Shown here: piece after piece, positions 6,926 to 14,869 of the stretch
How the letters are laid out: the number at the start of each line of letters is the position of its first letter
How positions within the stretch are numbered: the stretch's first letter is position 1
The notes under the pieces: model-generated
The model's input: the letters and a program-made list of their open reading frames with translations, nothing else
Databases searched by the model: none
Told to the model about the DNA's origin: nothing
Made by a program: the position numbers and the translations under genes
From: Bacteroidota bacterium
Lineage (GTDB): Bacteria > Bacteroidota > Bacteroidia > 2-12-FULL-35-15
Length of the DNA: 32,680 bases
Assembly: GCA_947380175.1 (NCBI GenBank)
Contig: CANCPZ010000007.1
Span: 1-32,680, forward strand
Direction of reading: 5' to 3'

Positions 6926-9847
6926 TTGGATTTTACAGTAGAAAATATTTTTACCAAACAAGGTAAGCTTATATTAACGGATATTCATTCTCCTTTTTTG
7001 GCTAATGATCCTACAAAAATTTGGTTTATAGCCAAAGGACAAATTAATTTAAGTGGTACTAAAGTTGTTGGAGATGCTCCTATTGGTAAGGTTCAGGATT
7101 TTGCTACCTTAAAAAAGGGAGATGTTTTTTTAGGGATAAAGTTAGATAGCTATAATTCATTAAGCTTTATGGCATCGCCTCAGGAGGAAACTGAATTATA
7201 TGAATTAGAGATTGAATTTTTAAAAGAGTACGCTTTAAAAAATCCACACTCATCGGCAGAGTTTGAAGCTATATTGCGCAATTGGTTAACAATTTTATTT
7301 AGTGGTCTTGAAGAAGGTTTTACCCTTCAACAGCCTGATACAGATATTCATTTAAGGGTTGGTAAAAACGAAACATTATTAAAGAATCAAGTTGTCTCCT
7401 CTATTGGTCAAATTATTTGGTGCGAACCAAGTAATCCCAATGCGTTTGTTTATAATGATTTGGTTGCTGTAGAAACTGATGTAAAAGGAATTCTTTTGCC
7501 TCTTTCTAGAAAAGTGTATATAAGGGTTATTGAAGATACAAATGTTGTTTGCCCTGAATTAGAAGGACTTCTTAAGAAAAAAGAATTATGGGAAGGGCTT
7601 AATATCTTTCATCACATTGTAGTAGAAATTCAGCTCATACGTTTTAAAAACGACGAAGAACAGGAAAGGCAGCGGCTTATAAGAAAACATCAGAAGGAAG
7701 ATGAAAATTTGCTTGACATGTTGGATCAGGCCAAGCGCGTTCTAAATTCAACCAAAAGTGATTTCTTTGATTTAGATATTGAAAAATCTAACAATTTGCT
7801 TTTTGATGCATTACAAATTGTAGCTAAACAAAACGATATTAAGCTCGTACTGCCTCCTCAACTAAATGATTGTAATGATCCTTTAGAAGAAATTAGTCGT
7901 TTCTCTTGTATTCGTTATCGAGAAATAAGTTTAGAAGGTAAATGGTATAAAAAAGATAATGGTCCTTTCCTTGCATTTTATGGTGATCAATACGAGCCTG
8001 TTGCAATAATAAATACTAAAGGGAATAATTATCTGATAATTAATCCAGCAACAAAGGAAAAAATTATACTTACTCCCGAAAATGCAAAAAAAGTTTCCAA
8101 TGTAGGGTATATGCTATACAAGTCTCTACCAACAGAAATAAAAGGATTAAAAGAAATTTTAGCATTTTGTCTTTCAAAAGATCGATCTGATTATTATTTT
8201 CTAGTTGTTTTAGGATTGCTTGTTACTGTTTTGGGAATGGTAACACCTTTTTTTACCTCCTTTATTTTTGATAACATTATTTTAAATGCTGAAAAAAAGC
8301 AATTAATTTATGTCGGATTAGGCATTGCAATGGCAGGTGTTGCATCGTTTTTATTCGAACTTTCTAAAAGTTATGCATTGCTTAGAATTGAAAGCAAAAT
8401 GGATAGCACCTTGCAAGCTGGTGTTTGGGATAGGATATTAAATTTACCTACCACTTTTTTTACTCAATATACAGCTGGTGATTTAGCTAACCGTTCATTA
8501 GGAATTAATCATATTCGTCAGGTGCTTTCTGGAGCAGCGATTACAACTATTTTATCAGGATTATTCTCTGTAGTAAATTTAATTCTTTTGTTTTATTATA
8601 GTGTAACGCTTGCTCTTGTTGCAGTTTTGATAGTTGGAATTCAAATAGCTGTTAATGTTTATTTTGCTAGAGTTCAAATTAAAAAACAGAAACTATTAAT
8701 AGAACAAACAGGAAAAATAGAAGGCATTGTTTTGCAATTACTTACTGGAATAACAAAATTTAGGGTTTCTGGCACTGAACATAAAGCCTTTGGTCATTGG
8801 TTTAAACATTATTTACCTATAAAAGACACGTCGATAAACTTGATTAAAACACAAAACCTTTCAACACTTTTTAATACCTATTATCAGTATTTTTCTATGA
8901 TGGTTCTTTTTGTAATGATGGCAGGTTATTCAAGCAGCACTTCAATGAGTTTAGGGGAATTTTTGTCGTTCAATGCGGCATATGGAATTTTTGCTTCCGC
9001 AATGTTTGGCTTAAGTTATACATTGATGGGGGTATTTAGTGTGTTGCCAATTTTTGAACGCACAAAACCAATACTCGATACACCAACAGAAAATAATTCA
9101 ACCAAACAATCACCTGGTCCATTAAAAGGGAGTATTGAATTTTCGCAAATTAATTTTAGTTATGAGAAAGATGGCCCACTGATTTTACAGGACATCAATA
9201 TGACAATAAGTAGTGGCGAATATGTTGCTTTTGTTGGTCCTTCTGGTTCTGGTAAATCAACTCTCATTCGATTGATATTAGGCTTTAATGAAGCTAATTC
9301 AGGGACAATTTATTTTGATGGTCAAAATTTAAACAACGTTGATCCACGCATGGTACGGCAACAAATTGGTGTTGTTTTGCAAAATGGTAGTTTGTTTTCA
9401 GGTGATATTTTTAAAAACATTACTGGCGCATCTGGTAATTTAACCATTCAACAGGCATGGGATGCAGCAGAGTCGGCGGCTTTTGATGAAGATATTAAAA
9501 AAATGCCAATGGGTATGCACACAATGGTTAGTGAATCGGGCAGTACTATTTCTGGCGGACAAAAACAACGTTTAATGATTGCGAGAGCATTGGTGCATAA
9601 GCCTAAAATTTTAATTTTTGACGAAGCTACATCGGCTTTAGATAATAGAACTCAGGCCATTGTAACTAAAAGTTTAGATGAGTTGGAAGTAACGCGTATT
9701 GTAGTAGCACATCGTTTAAGTACCATTAAAGGTGCACATAAAATTTATTATTTAGAAGCAGGTAAAATTATTGAAAAAGGTAGATTTGAAGAACTCATGG
9801 CTTTGAAAGGTAAGTTTTTTGAATTAGCTAATAGGCAGATTGAGTAG
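6926..9847 (+). CDS. NHLP-type ABC exporter subunit 2 (permease/ATPase with long N-terminal region)
   Basis: Second ABC half-transporter of the system (TIGR03797 type), 973 residues, probably pairing with ABC1. The first ~420 residues are non-transporter. A section near 295-410 (LPPQLNDCNDPLEEISRFS, GPFLAFYGDQYEP, NNYLIINPATKEK) looks like a degenerate C39-like domain without the Cys-His-Asp triad, as is usual in this family. The membrane domain runs from about 425 to 715. The ATPase has Walker A GPSGSGKST (771-779), signature ISGGQ (875-879), Walker B ILIFDE near 900 and VAHR near 930. It starts at TTG 6926, two bases after the ABC1 stop; an in-frame TAA at 6914 excludes a longer ATG form. 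The next gene starts 12 bases after its stop. Confidence 0.9.
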   Translation: MDFTVENIFTKQGKLILTDIHSPFLANDPTKIWFIAKGQINLSGTKVVGDAPIGKVQDFATLKKGDVFLGIKLDSYNSLSFMASPQEETELYELEIEFLKEYALKNPHSSAEFEAILRNWLTILFSGLEEGFTLQQPDTDIHLRVGKNETLLKNQVVSSIGQIIWCEPSNPNAFVYNDLVAVETDVKGILLPLSRKVYIRVIEDTNVVCPELEGLLKKKELWEGLNIFHHIVVEIQLIRFKNDEEQERQRLIRKHQKEDENLLDMLDQAKRVLNSTKSDFFDLDIEKSNNLLFDALQIVAKQNDIKLVLPPQLNDCNDPLEEISRFSCIRYREISLEGKWYKKDNGPFLAFYGDQYEPVAIINTKGNNYLIINPATKEKIILTPENAKKVSNVGYMLYKSLPTEIKGLKEILAFCLSKDRSDYYFLVVLGLLVTVLGMVTPFFTSFIFDNIILNAEKKQLIYVGLGIAMAGVASFLFELSKSYALLRIESKMDSTLQAGVWDRILNLPTTFFTQYTAGDLANRSLGINHIRQVLSGAAITTILSGLFSVVNLILLFYYSVTLALVAVLIVGIQIAVNVYFARVQIKKQKLLIEQTGKIEGIVLQLLTGITKFRVSGTEHKAFGHWFKHYLPIKDTSINLIKTQNLSTLFNTYYQYFSMMVLFVMMAGYSSSTSMSLGEFLSFNAAYGIFASAMFGLSYTLMGVFSVLPIFERTKPILDTPTENNSTKQSPGPLKGSIEFSQINFSYEKDGPLILQDINMTISSGEYVAFVGPSGSGKSTLIRLILGFNEANSGTIYFDGQNLNNVDPRMVRQQIGVVLQNGSLFSGDIFKNITGASGNLTIQQAWDAAESAAFDEDIKKMPMGMHTMVSESGSTISGGQKQRLMIARALVHKPKILIFDEATSALDNRTQAIVTKSLDELEVTRIVVAHRLSTIKGAHKIYYLEAGKIIEKGRFEELMALKGKFFELANRQIE

Positions 9848-9859
9848 TGTTTTCAAAAA

Positions 9860-10465
9860 ATGATCAAAAAAATCCTTCCCATTATTTTTATTCTAATTGT
9901 TTTAAATATAACAGCGCAAAATAAGTTTTCGCAAATTTCTCGCCCCGAAAAGATTTGGGTTTTAATGCATCCATTTAGTTCAAAAAAAGCATTTACTATT
10001 ACTAAAAATGTTTTAATAATAGTTGATTCAATAAAAGCAATAGGAATAATTGGATGTGATATTAATGGAGGTAAATTAGATGCTTTTAAACATGCTTATT
10101 GGATGGCGAATCTTTCAAAATCAATAGGTAATAAAAAAGCGAAAAGTTTAGGAATAGCCCATGAAAAAGGAAATAAACTTCAATTTAAAAAGCAGAAAAC
10201 AGAAGATAGAATATTGCCAGATTCAATAAGTTGTGAAATGGATTTATTTAACAATATTCAAGGGATTGAAATTGGAACCAATTCCCAAAATATGAATCTT
10301 AAAGAAATGCAATTAGCTACTCTTGATACATTAAAAAATGGGAAATTGAGAGTTTTAAAAAAAGATAATAATGGAAATTACCTAACATCTCAAAATACCT
10401 TAATAAATTTGAACGATTGGTTTGGGAAATGGAATATTCCAAAATGTTTAGAACCATCTTATTGA
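9860..10465 (+). CDS. Small Sec-exported protein with DUF6973-like domain
   Basis: Function unknown. The 201-residue product opens with a clear signal peptide (MIKKILPIIFILIVLNITAQ). Its core matches my recollection of DUF6973 proteins: GGKLDAFKHAYWMANL (D74, H78, Y80, W81), LGIAHEKGN (H101, E102) and CEMDLFNNIQGIEIG (D128, N131, N132, G135). These spaced His, Asp, Glu and Asn residues could form a metal or hydrolytic site, but I know of no proven activity. It begins 12 bases after the ABC2 stop with no promoter or terminator between, so it is very probably the last gene of the exporter operon. The Sec signal argues against it being ordinary C39 cargo; it could be an accessory periplasmic factor, an immunity-type protein or an unrelated passenger. 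The domain name comes from pattern memory only. Confidence 0.65.
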   Translation: MIKKILPIIFILIVLNITAQNKFSQISRPEKIWVLMHPFSSKKAFTITKNVLIIVDSIKAIGIIGCDINGGKLDAFKHAYWMANLSKSIGNKKAKSLGIAHEKGNKLQFKKQKTEDRILPDSISCEMDLFNNIQGIEIGTNSQNMNLKEMQLATLDTLKNGKLRVLKKDNNGNYLTSQNTLINLNDWFGKWNIPKCLEPSY

Positions 10466-10531
10466 ACTTTCTTAGGATTTTCGTAATAGAAAATGTGGCC
10501 TAAAAACACGACTAAAATCAGTCCATTATAG

Positions 10532-10539
10532 TATATTTG
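10532..10539 (+). promoter_or_regulatory. Putative -7 element for lnt
   Basis: TATATTTG matches TAnnTTTG, 17 bases ahead of the GTG start of lnt in the 90-base gap after the DUF6973-like gene. The very short leader and the lack of a clear -33 element keep confidence modest. Confidence 0.4.
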
Positions 10540-10555
10540 TAGCCAAATTTTAATA

Positions 10556-12205
10556 GTGAAAACGCTCCATCTTTTTTTACTTTCTGTTTTAAGTGGCTTA
10601 TTGCTTGCTTTTGCTTGGTTCCCTAATGGTTTGCTACCTTTTATTTTTATTGCTTTCGTACCTTTATTAATTCTTGAACATTCTCTTTTTTTAAAGCCGA
10701 AAAGTAAAAAATCCTTATTGTTTTTCGCTTTAACTTATTTAACGTTTTTTATTTGGAATGTTTGCACAACCTGGTGGGTTAAAAATGCATCCTATGGAGG
10801 TGCAGCAATGGCAATACTAGCAAACTCGTTATTGATGACAATCGTGTTCATGCTTTTTCATAAAGTAAAAAAACGAATTGGTAATAAATGGGCTCCTGCT
10901 ATATTTATTTGCTTTTGGATAACATTTGAATTTCTTCATTTAGATTGGGATTTAACATGGCCTTGGTTGACTTTAGGAAACATTTTTGCAAACACTCCAA
11001 GCCTAATTCAATGGTACGAATACACAGGTGTTTTTGGTGGCAGTTTATTGATTTTACTTGTTAATTTTTCAGTGTTTCAATTGGTAAATATTTCAAAAAT
11101 TAATAGCATTGAAGTTGAAGGTGATTTTAAAATTAAATTTATTTATTCTCAAAAAATTGTTGGAATTATCATTTTACTTTTGATAGTACCCATACTAATT
11201 TCTAAACTTATTTTAGCTTTTTTTACACCAACTAATCCCGAACAAAAACAAAATTGCAAAGTTGTTGTTGTTCAGCCTAACATTGACCCATACAAAGAAA
11301 AATTTACTAGTTCTTACCAAGGTCAATTGCAAAAAATGATTCAGCTTGCAATCCAAAAAACAGACTCTACAACTGATTATTTAATATTTCCAGAAACTGC
11401 ATTAACAGAGGATATATGGGAAAATGAATTTGCAAAAAGCTATAGCATACAAACTCTGAAATCACATCTAAAAAATTTTTCAAAATTGAAAATAATTATT
11501 GGTGCAGCTACAGGTAAAATATATAAACCCAACGAATTAAAATCGATAACAGCTCGCAAGTTTACACAAGAAAATGCTTTTTATGATTCATACAACACCG
11601 CATTACAAATTGATTCGAGTAATCTAATTCAAACATATCATAAATCTAAATTAGTTCCCGGTGTCGAGATGATGCCATTTCCTTTTATTTTTAAATACAT
11701 TGAAAAATTTGCGATTAATTTAGGTGGCACCTCTGGAAGTCTTGGTAAACAAGCTGAACGAACTGTATTTAATTCCTGTGATAATTTAACAAAAGTTGCC
11801 CCCGTAATTTGTTATGAAAGTATTTATGGCGAATATGTTGGTACTTATGTGAAAAATGGAGCGCATTTTATTTCAATCATTACAAATGATGGATGGTGGG
11901 GCGATACTCCAGGATATAAGCAGCATTTGAAATACGCTTCATTACGAGCAATTGAAAATCGGAGATGGGTTGTGCGATCTGCAAATACAGGTGTTTCATG
12001 TTTCATAAATCCGCAAGGTGAAATTTTACAAGCCACTTCCTGGTGGACACCAGCTGTTATTTCGCAAGGCATTGAGTTAAAAAATGAACTTACATTTTAT
12101 ACAAAATATGGTGATTACATTGCTCGAATAACAATGTATATATCGCTATTACTAATTATTTATTCTTGTCTTATTCGTTTCAAGATTATTAAAAATATAA
12201 ATTGA
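10556..12205 (+). CDS. lnt: Apolipoprotein N-acyltransferase
   Basis: Integral inner-membrane enzyme adding the third acyl chain to the N-terminal cysteine of lipoproteins. The N-terminal ~230 residues contain multiple membrane helices (first around LFLLSVLSGLLLAFAWF), including the Lnt-type WPWLTLGN segment. The periplasmic nitrilase-like domain begins near NCKVVVVQPNIDPYKEKF. The Glu-Lys-Cys triad is present: E280 in IFPETAL, K363 (or K365) in YHKSKLVPG and C419 in PVICYESIYGEY. NDGWWGDTPGYKQH and RAIENRR are also typical. A final membrane helix closes the 549-residue protein. The start is GTG 10556; the next in-frame Met lies inside the membrane domain. The usual LVPFGE is LVPGVE here, a mild variation. 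lpdA follows after 19 bases, probably in the same transcript. Confidence 0.93.
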   Translation: MKTLHLFLLSVLSGLLLAFAWFPNGLLPFIFIAFVPLLILEHSLFLKPKSKKSLLFFALTYLTFFIWNVCTTWWVKNASYGGAAMAILANSLLMTIVFMLFHKVKKRIGNKWAPAIFICFWITFEFLHLDWDLTWPWLTLGNIFANTPSLIQWYEYTGVFGGSLLILLVNFSVFQLVNISKINSIEVEGDFKIKFIYSQKIVGIIILLLIVPILISKLILAFFTPTNPEQKQNCKVVVVQPNIDPYKEKFTSSYQGQLQKMIQLAIQKTDSTTDYLIFPETALTEDIWENEFAKSYSIQTLKSHLKNFSKLKIIIGAATGKIYKPNELKSITARKFTQENAFYDSYNTALQIDSSNLIQTYHKSKLVPGVEMMPFPFIFKYIEKFAINLGGTSGSLGKQAERTVFNSCDNLTKVAPVICYESIYGEYVGTYVKNGAHFISIITNDGWWGDTPGYKQHLKYASLRAIENRRWVVRSANTGVSCFINPQGEILQATSWWTPAVISQGIELKNELTFYTKYGDYIARITMYISLLLIIYSCLIRFKIIKNIN

Positions 12206-12224
12206 TTATAAAAATTCAAAAAGT

Positions 12225-13631
12225 ATGATGGAAAAATTTGATGTTACAATTATAGGTTCTGGTCCTGGAGGATATGTTGCCGCAATTCGTTGTGCTCAGT
12301 TAGGTATGAAAACAGCCATCATTGAGCGTTATTCAACATTAGGAGGCACTTGTTTAAATGTTGGCTGTATTCCTTCAAAAGCATTGTTAGATTCATCAGA
12401 ACATTATCACAATGCTACTCACACATTTACTGAACATGGCATTGATTTAAAAGATGTAAAAGTAAATTTATCACAAATGATAAAACGCAAAGCGGATGTG
12501 GTAAAGCAAACTTGTGATGGTATTAATTTTTTAATGAAGAAAAATAAGATTACCGTTTATAATGGACATGGTTCTTTTGTAACTAAAAATACAATTGAAA
12601 TTGCTTCTGCTAGTGGGAATAAAACTCAAATTGAGTCAGCAAAAATAATTATCGCTACAGGTTCAAAGCCTTCATCATTACCAGGTATTGAAATTGATAA
12701 AAAAAGAATCATTACATCTACAGAAGCTTTGGAATTAAAAGAAATTCCAAAGCACATGGTAATTATTGGTGGAGGTGTAATTGGTTTGGAATTAGGCTCG
12801 GTCTACGCACGATTAGGTTCTAAAATTTCGGTAGTAGAATTTACGAGTAGTCTTATTAGCACGATGGATGGTTCACTTGGAAAGGAATTGCAAAAAAGTT
12901 TAAAAAAAATTGGCTTTGAATTTTATTTTAATCACAAGGTTATTAGCGCTTCTTCAAAAGGTAAAGACGTTATTATTATTGCCGATAATGCCAAAGGAGA
13001 GAAGCTTGAACTAAAAGGTGATTATTGTTTGGTTTCTGTTGGTCGTAAACCTTATACTGATAATTTAGGTTTAGAAAATGCAGGTGTAATTCTGGATAAA
13101 AGGGGTAAAATAGAAACAGACAAACAACTTCAAACAAATGTTGCAGGTATTTATGCAATTGGAGATGTAGTGAAAGGTGCAATGTTAGCTCATAAAGCAG
13201 AAGAGGAAGGGATTTTTGTTGCTGAAACAATTGCTGGGCAAAAACCTCATATTAATTATAATTTAATTCCAGGTGTAGTTTACACTTGGCCCGAAGTTGC
13301 TGCTGTAGGCTTAACAGAGGAGCAATTAAAAGAACAAGGCAAAAAATACAAGGTTGGTAATTTTCCTTTTAAGGCGAGTGGAAGAGCACGTGCATCAATG
13401 GATACAGATGGTTTTGTGAAAGTGCTAACAGATGAACTAACAGATGAAATTTTAGGTGTGCACATGATTGGTCCACGCTGTGCTGATATGATTGCTGAAG
13501 CTGTTGTTGCTATGGAATATCGTGCAAGTGCTGAAGATATTGCCCGTATGAGTCATGCTCATCCAACATTTACCGAGTCTTTTAAAGAAGCTTGTTTAGA
13601 TGCAACAGGAAAAAGAGCATTGCACATTTAA
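12225..13631 (+). CDS. lpdA: Dihydrolipoyl dehydrogenase (E3)
   Basis: Cytoplasmic FAD enzyme reoxidising dihydrolipoamide with NAD+ for the 2-oxoacid dehydrogenase and glycine cleavage complexes. The FAD-binding GSGPGGYVAA motif is at 11-20, and the redox disulfide GGTCLNVGCIPSK uses C43 and C48. A second Rossmann motif (IIGGGVIGLELG) lies near 180-191, a second FAD contact is YAIGDV, and the dimerisation domain ends with HAHPTFTES, giving the catalytic H446/E451 pair. Length 468 is normal. Two adjacent ATGs (12225, 12228) are both possible starts. It lies 19 bases after lnt; E1/E2 genes are not in the window. Confidence 0.96.
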   Translation: MMEKFDVTIIGSGPGGYVAAIRCAQLGMKTAIIERYSTLGGTCLNVGCIPSKALLDSSEHYHNATHTFTEHGIDLKDVKVNLSQMIKRKADVVKQTCDGINFLMKKNKITVYNGHGSFVTKNTIEIASASGNKTQIESAKIIIATGSKPSSLPGIEIDKKRIITSTEALELKEIPKHMVIIGGGVIGLELGSVYARLGSKISVVEFTSSLISTMDGSLGKELQKSLKKIGFEFYFNHKVISASSKGKDVIIIADNAKGEKLELKGDYCLVSVGRKPYTDNLGLENAGVILDKRGKIETDKQLQTNVAGIYAIGDVVKGAMLAHKAEEEGIFVAETIAGQKPHINYNLIPGVVYTWPEVAAVGLTEEQLKEQGKKYKVGNFPFKASGRARASMDTDGFVKVLTDELTDEILGVHMIGPRCADMIAEAVVAMEYRASAEDIARMSHAHPTFTESFKEACLDATGKRALHI

Positions 13632-13718
13632 TTTTCTGCAACGAAAATCAATAGAATAGCCAACAAAAATATACTAATGCCATCGCACTTTAGTGCCTAA
13701 GTGGCAAATAAAAAAAAT

Positions 13719-14735
13719 ATGAAAACAGGTGTACTGCTTATAAATTTAGGAACTCCCGATAGCCCCAAAACATCGGATGTAAGAAAATATTTAACACAAT
13801 TTTTAAATGATTCGCGAGTGATTGATATCAATCCTGTGGCACGTTTTTTATTGGTAAATGGAATTATTGTTCCCTTTCGTTCTTCAAAATCAGCAAAATT
13901 GTATCAGCACATCTGGACAAAAGATGGCTCACCATTATTGACAAATAGTATTAAAATGAAAAATTTGCTTCAACAACAATTAGCTGAAAACTATGTTGTC
14001 GAATTGGGTATGCGTTATCAAAGTCCTAGTTTAGAATCGGCATTAGATAGGTTACGCAAAGCACAAGTCGAAAAAATAATTATGATTCCGCTTTATCCTC
14101 AATATGCATCATCAAGCACGGGTTCATCTGTAGCCGAAGCAATACGTTTAATGCAAAAATGGGAAGTGACTCCGTCAGTAGAAGTAATATCAAAATTTTA
14201 TGATAACCCCGATTTTATTGATGCATGTGTGGATGTAGCAAAAAAATATAGTTTTGATGATTATGATTATTTTATTTTCAGTTATCACGGCTTGCCCGAA
14301 CGTCACATCATGAAAGGTTCTGCGCATTATTGTGCAAATACATGTAAGTTAGGAAGCTGTTGTGATTCAATCACAAAAGACAATCAATATTGTTACCGTG
14401 CCAATTGTTTTGAAACAACTCGTCAATTGGTTAAAAAATTAAATATTCCGGCAGGGAAATATGAAACCACTTTTCAATCGCGCTTAAATGATAAATGGAT
14501 AAAGCCATACAGCGATAAAGTAGTTGCTCAAAAGGCGGAAGAAGGCAAAAAGAAAATGCTTGTATTTTCGCCAGCCTTTGTTGCCGATTGTTTAGAAACA
14601 TTGTATGAAATTGGTACCGAATACGATGAAATTTTCAAAGAGCATGGTGGCGAAAAAATTACTTTGGTAGAGAGCTTAAACGATTCACCCAAATGGATTG
14701 AAGCATTGAAGAATATGGTTTTAAGAGCTTCGTAA
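13719..14735 (+). CDS. hemH: Ferrochelatase, Cys-rich (possible [2Fe-2S]) type
   Basis: Inserts iron into a porphyrin in the last steps of haem synthesis; cytoplasmic or membrane-peripheral. The N-terminal GVLLINLGTPDSP, the YPQYASSSTGS block and the catalytic His in FSYHGLPERH (H190 from this start) are diagnostic, as is the C-terminal FSPAFVADCLETLYEI with its conserved Glu. An insertion right after the catalytic His carries six cysteines (205, 209, 214, 215, 225, 230), resembling the internal-cluster class of [2Fe-2S] ferrochelatases described in some bacteria. I prefer ATG 13719 because family proteins begin just before GVLLINLG; GTG 13701 would add six residues. Length is about 338. It faces the radical SAM gene convergently. 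Confidence 0.94.
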   Translation: MKTGVLLINLGTPDSPKTSDVRKYLTQFLNDSRVIDINPVARFLLVNGIIVPFRSSKSAKLYQHIWTKDGSPLLTNSIKMKNLLQQQLAENYVVELGMRYQSPSLESALDRLRKAQVEKIIMIPLYPQYASSSTGSSVAEAIRLMQKWEVTPSVEVISKFYDNPDFIDACVDVAKKYSFDDYDYFIFSYHGLPERHIMKGSAHYCANTCKLGSCCDSITKDNQYCYRANCFETTRQLVKKLNIPAGKYETTFQSRLNDKWIKPYSDKVVAQKAEEGKKKMLVFSPAFVADCLETLYEIGTEYDEIFKEHGGEKITLVESLNDSPKWIEALKNMVLRAS

Positions 14736-14869
14736 ATCAAACAAAAATGCCCCGAAATGACAGTGCCATCATTGAAGCGTAAACCATTTGGGTTGAGGTT
14801 TTGTACTTGATAGACGCTACTAAATGAAAACGCTTGCATTAAAACTATTAATTAAGTTCAAAAATAACA

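Noticed and set aside
7800-8150. A second C39 peptidase in ABC subunit 2
   Set aside because: The region looks C39-like in fold but lacks the Cys, His and Asp catalytic residues; a non-catalytic domain is normal for this subunit.
13686-13697. Small hairpin GCACT-TT-AGTGC before hemH as a regulatory element
   Set aside because: Five base pairs with a two-base loop is too weak and could be chance; no riboswitch-like structure surrounds it.
14528-14839. Complete minus-strand gene overlapping the hemH 3' end
   Set aside because: Most of the frame is antisense to the well-supported hemH gene; only the short intergenic part has any protein-like character.
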